Assembly: GCA_964429805.1 (NCBI GenBank)
Contig: CAYSDH010000011.1
Span: 1-62,843, forward strand
DNA from: CAYSDH01 sp964429805
GTDB lineage: Bacteria; Bacteroidota; Bacteroidia; Flavobacteriales_D; JABDKJ01
DNA length: 62,843 nt
Reading direction: 5' to 3'
Position 1 is the first letter of the stretch. Each line of letters opens with the position of its first letter. Shown here in pieces: positions 60,763 through 62,843 of this stretch. Made by a program: the position numbers and the translations under genes. The notes under the pieces were generated by a model, which saw only the letters and a list, made by a program, of their open reading frames with translations, was not told the DNA's origin and made no database searches.

Positions 60763-62649
60763 CTAGTTCTTTAAAACGCGACTTGTCGAGAGTAGACCGT
60801 TTTCATTGCTCAGAGTCATGACGTAGACACCAGCGCTCAGTGCCGAAAGGTCAATCATGGAGCCTGATCTCATTTTGTCTTCGTGTATCAGCTGTTCGCC
60901 AAGCAGGCTTGTTACCGCAATAGTCATGGCGCTGCCATTCTGCCACGAGACTTTAACTTGATCAGCACTTGGGTTAGGATAAACCGTCATACTAGCCGCA
61001 ACGTGCTCTTCGTCTACACTAACGAGTTGGTCAAAGGGCTCTGCATAAAAGACTTGGTCTTGTATCAGTGTGATATCAGTGTTCAGGCGAATGACATCGG
61101 CCAAGGTCAGTTCTTCTAACTCAGTGATTTCATCAACTGTAAATGCGGGGTCGTTAAGATAGAAAAACCGATCGCCTTCACGCAGGTTTTCAAACTGCAT
61201 AGACAAAATGGTCTCCATTGTTTCTCCTAGACTAGTGCCGGGCAGCATGTCTTCAGAGAGCATGCCTACCCAGGCATCCATTTTCTCTATGCTCACATAG
61301 GCTTCTTCGAGCGCAAGCACCATTAGTGGGTCGGAGCATACTTCGTCAAAACTTTGAAAAGGAGTGAGGCCAAGTTCTTCTCTCAAGGTATTAAAATCAG
61401 GCAAGCCGCGCTCTCGTCCTCGTGTTATGTTAATGGTAGCTAAGTCCATACCACCTTCTCCGGGCGCGCCAAACATGAAGTTTCTCAAATCTCCAATTAT
61501 GCGGGTATCAAAAGCTTGTTGAGTTTGGGTAGCAGCTCCTTGTAAAAACGGAGAAATGCCTCCTTGTTCGTGCACCACTTGTGGCATGAAAAAACAATCC
61601 TTTAAATCGATACTGCCAAATGAAATGGTGTCCCCTAGATTATCTAATCTGATGAGTGACTCATTAATCTGAGTATGACCTATTCTGAATGCGGCCGAAG
61701 AAAAGCTGTTCATCACATTGGGATAAATATCATCGTCATAGCCCGCATAAGGTCCTATATCTAGTCCTAGTGCCGGCAGATACTCATTGTAGGTGATGTG
61801 TGCGATGAGCGCGCCTACCTCTTTTCGTGCCCGCTGATAGATTTCTTCGTCTGTCCAACCGGGATGCGCGATGTCCAATAACTCCGCCCGCCTGTTATGC
61901 TCTCTATGAAACAGTGTGTGCATCGCAATCAGTGTAGGTTGCTCGTTTGCTCTTAAATCACCAGAGACATAAAACTTGGCCAATGGCATGCCCTCGATAA
62001 TCATTGCTGGGGCATTTGGATCGATGGTGTGGTCGTAATTTCCATTAAAAGTATTGAAGGGAAGCATGTTGCCTTCAGAAGTGATGAGTTTACCATTGGC
62101 GTAAGCTCTTAGCCAGTTGGCATGCTCAGTATCTGAACCATATATACCGGAAGCATCAATCCATGAACTGAGCGAGTTGATGTTGATTCTAGGGTTGCTC
62201 ATGTCAGTGCCTGTAGCGGGGTCAAATTCTGAACGACTGATAATAAACTGCTCATTTCCAGTGCCCATTGGATCAAAGTGTGGGTCACCTGTAGGGATGT
62301 CTACAGTGATACTTTCATTCTCATCAGTGTGAACTAAGATGATGTCATGATCCACAAACTGCCCAAAAGTCCAGCAGAAATCACTCAGGCCATTGAGATC
62401 AGGCATATTCTCATTTTGCTCAAATAGCAGATTACTCAGTTCACGGGCATTTGGTGAGTCAGTGAGGCTTGGGCTTGAGATACCATCACTATATGCAGTA
62501 GGAATAAGGTGATTTAACTCTTGTCCAGCGGCACCCCATGTAGGGTTCGACAAGTTGTTTTCTGATCCGTCAAGTGTGCGATTTTGACTGGACATGACGA
62601 GCGACACACACAGTGTCACAATCAAAAAGAATGGTTTTAAAATGGCCAT
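60763..62649 (-). CDS. Secreted animal-type heme peroxidase with T9SS sorting domain
   Basis: 628 residues: signal peptide (FFLIVTLCVSLVMSSQ), then the animal heme peroxidase domain. Distal His in FCWTFGQFVDHDIIL, calcium-binding-like stretch after it (HTDENESITVDIP), HTLFHREHNRRAELL, proximal His in SAAFRIGHTQINESL and the INITRGRERGLPDFNTLREE block. The C-terminal 80 residues are a T9SS type A sorting domain (MTVYPNPSADQVKVSW, GVYVMTLSN). It should act outside the cell, oxidising halides or phenolics with peroxide; the substrate is not visible. Confidence 0.93.
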   Translation of the reverse strand: MAILKPFFLIVTLCVSLVMSSQNRTLDGSENNLSNPTWGAAGQELNHLIPTAYSDGISSPSLTDSPNARELSNLLFEQNENMPDLNGLSDFCWTFGQFVDHDIILVHTDENESITVDIPTGDPHFDPMGTGNEQFIISRSEFDPATGTDMSNPRININSLSSWIDASGIYGSDTEHANWLRAYANGKLITSEGNMLPFNTFNGNYDHTIDPNAPAMIIEGMPLAKFYVSGDLRANEQPTLIAMHTLFHREHNRRAELLDIAHPGWTDEEIYQRARKEVGALIAHITYNEYLPALGLDIGPYAGYDDDIYPNVMNSFSSAAFRIGHTQINESLIRLDNLGDTISFGSIDLKDCFFMPQVVHEQGGISPFLQGAATQTQQAFDTRIIGDLRNFMFGAPGEGGMDLATINITRGRERGLPDFNTLREELGLTPFQSFDEVCSDPLMVLALEEAYVSIEKMDAWVGMLSEDMLPGTSLGETMETILSMQFENLREGDRFFYLNDPAFTVDEITELEELTLADVIRLNTDITLIQDQVFYAEPFDQLVSVDEEHVAASMTVYPNPSADQVKVSWQNGSAMTIAVTSLLGEQLIHEDKMRSGSMIDLSALSAGVYVMTLSNENGLLSTSRVLKN

Positions 62650-62769
62650 GGTCTGTTTGGTATTACTGCTTCTATCTAATCCCGGGAATTATCAAAAAAG
62701 CCCTCGAAGATAGGGAATCTTTATCCTGCGTGTGCAGTCGGAACTGGAGAAAGTAGAGCGTGGTGATTA

Positions 62770-62843
62770 CTATTCAACAACAAAGTTTACACTATCAAAC
62801 CACCGCTCTCCAGCAGACCAGTGAAGCAGATAGGTTCCAGATT
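62770..62843 (-). CDS. C-terminal end of a probable secreted protein (truncated by the window edge)
   Basis: The last 23 codons of a minus-strand gene: SGTYLLHWSAGERWFDSV then NFVVE and TAG. SGTYLLHW resembles the final strand of T9SS/FlgD-like sorting domains (GxYxxxW). Nothing of the upstream part is in the window. The 120 bases between it and the peroxidase start show nothing I can support. Confidence 0.45.
   Translation of the reverse strand, partial: SGTYLLHWSAGERWFDSVNFVVE

Noticed and set aside
1..62843. tRNA, rRNA or insertion-sequence genes
   Set aside because: No cloverleaf-like segment, rRNA motif or transposase domain was recognised by eye; a tRNAscan or Rfam search would be needed to exclude small RNAs.

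Overview
The window comes from a Bacteroidota genome, most likely a marine, Flavobacteriales-type lineage. The evidence is: several secreted proteins end in type IX secretion (T9SS) type A sorting domains; there is a THX-type ribosomal protein; the gene order parA-parB-DUF5683-dapB-lepB-WbqC is typical of the phylum; ccmB-C-D-E-F is followed by DUF2520 and a KdsC-like phosphatase; and -7 elements of the form TAnnTTTG precede several genes. Two runs of N (10 and 25 bases) show that this is a scaffolded draft sequence. No rRNA, tRNA, CRISPR array or insertion sequence was recognised.

Left part (1-17 kb). A truncated T9SS adhesin-like gene is followed by a two-gene unit (NQR2/RnfD-like UnbU-type membrane protein plus DUF2330 protein). 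A DUF1800-DUF1501-discoidin/T9SS secretion operon comes next. A YefM-YoeB toxin-antitoxin pair has three evenly spaced operator cores. After that come a YpfJ-type zinc peptidase, a gene-poor island of probable remnants (10.1-10.9 kb), a small T9SS protein and a bestrophin channel. An HxlR regulator then diverges from an oxidoreductase operon (LLM flavoprotein, SDR broken by one stop codon, DUF4437 cupin lipoprotein, SnoaL-like protein).

Middle (17-45 kb). Housekeeping genes include tpx, a fatty acid hydroxylase/sterol desaturase family protein, the lepB-dapB-parBA block, an MBL hydrolase, an FMN reductase, a metallophosphoesterase and a sodium:solute symporter. From about 29 to 38 kb there is a surface-glycan locus with a Wzx-like flippase, three glycosyltransferases, a FemAB-like acyltransferase, and an SGNH/MBOAT pair that probably O-acetylates an exported glycan. 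YqgE, pdxH, a THX ribosomal protein fused to a helix-hairpin-helix-like domain, trmH, an HU protein and fmt follow. A sulfotransferase near 44 kb may further decorate surface molecules.

Right part (45-62.8 kb) is almost entirely on the minus strand. It holds membrane proteins, an M15 peptidase with an embedded EF-hand-like loop, an HD phosphohydrolase, a polytopic protein with ExbD-like periplasmic segments, a KdsC-like phosphatase, DUF2520, and a System I cytochrome c maturation block (ccmF, ccmE of the CxxxY type, ccmD, ccmC, ccmB). The N-terminal homology of ccmB extends upstream of its first ATG into a stretch with no standard start codon. A degenerate 55-bp tandem repeat array with a 166-bp higher-order duplication lies between fabI and the next gene. 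A secreted heme peroxidase with a T9SS tail and the last codons of another probable secreted protein close the window.

The items most worth a second look are the 55-bp array, the ccmB start, the ExbD-like polytopic protein, the three-site YefM operator, the pseudoknot-capable intergenic element at 4.0 kb and the THX fusion. No clearly new multi-gene system was established from sequence alone.
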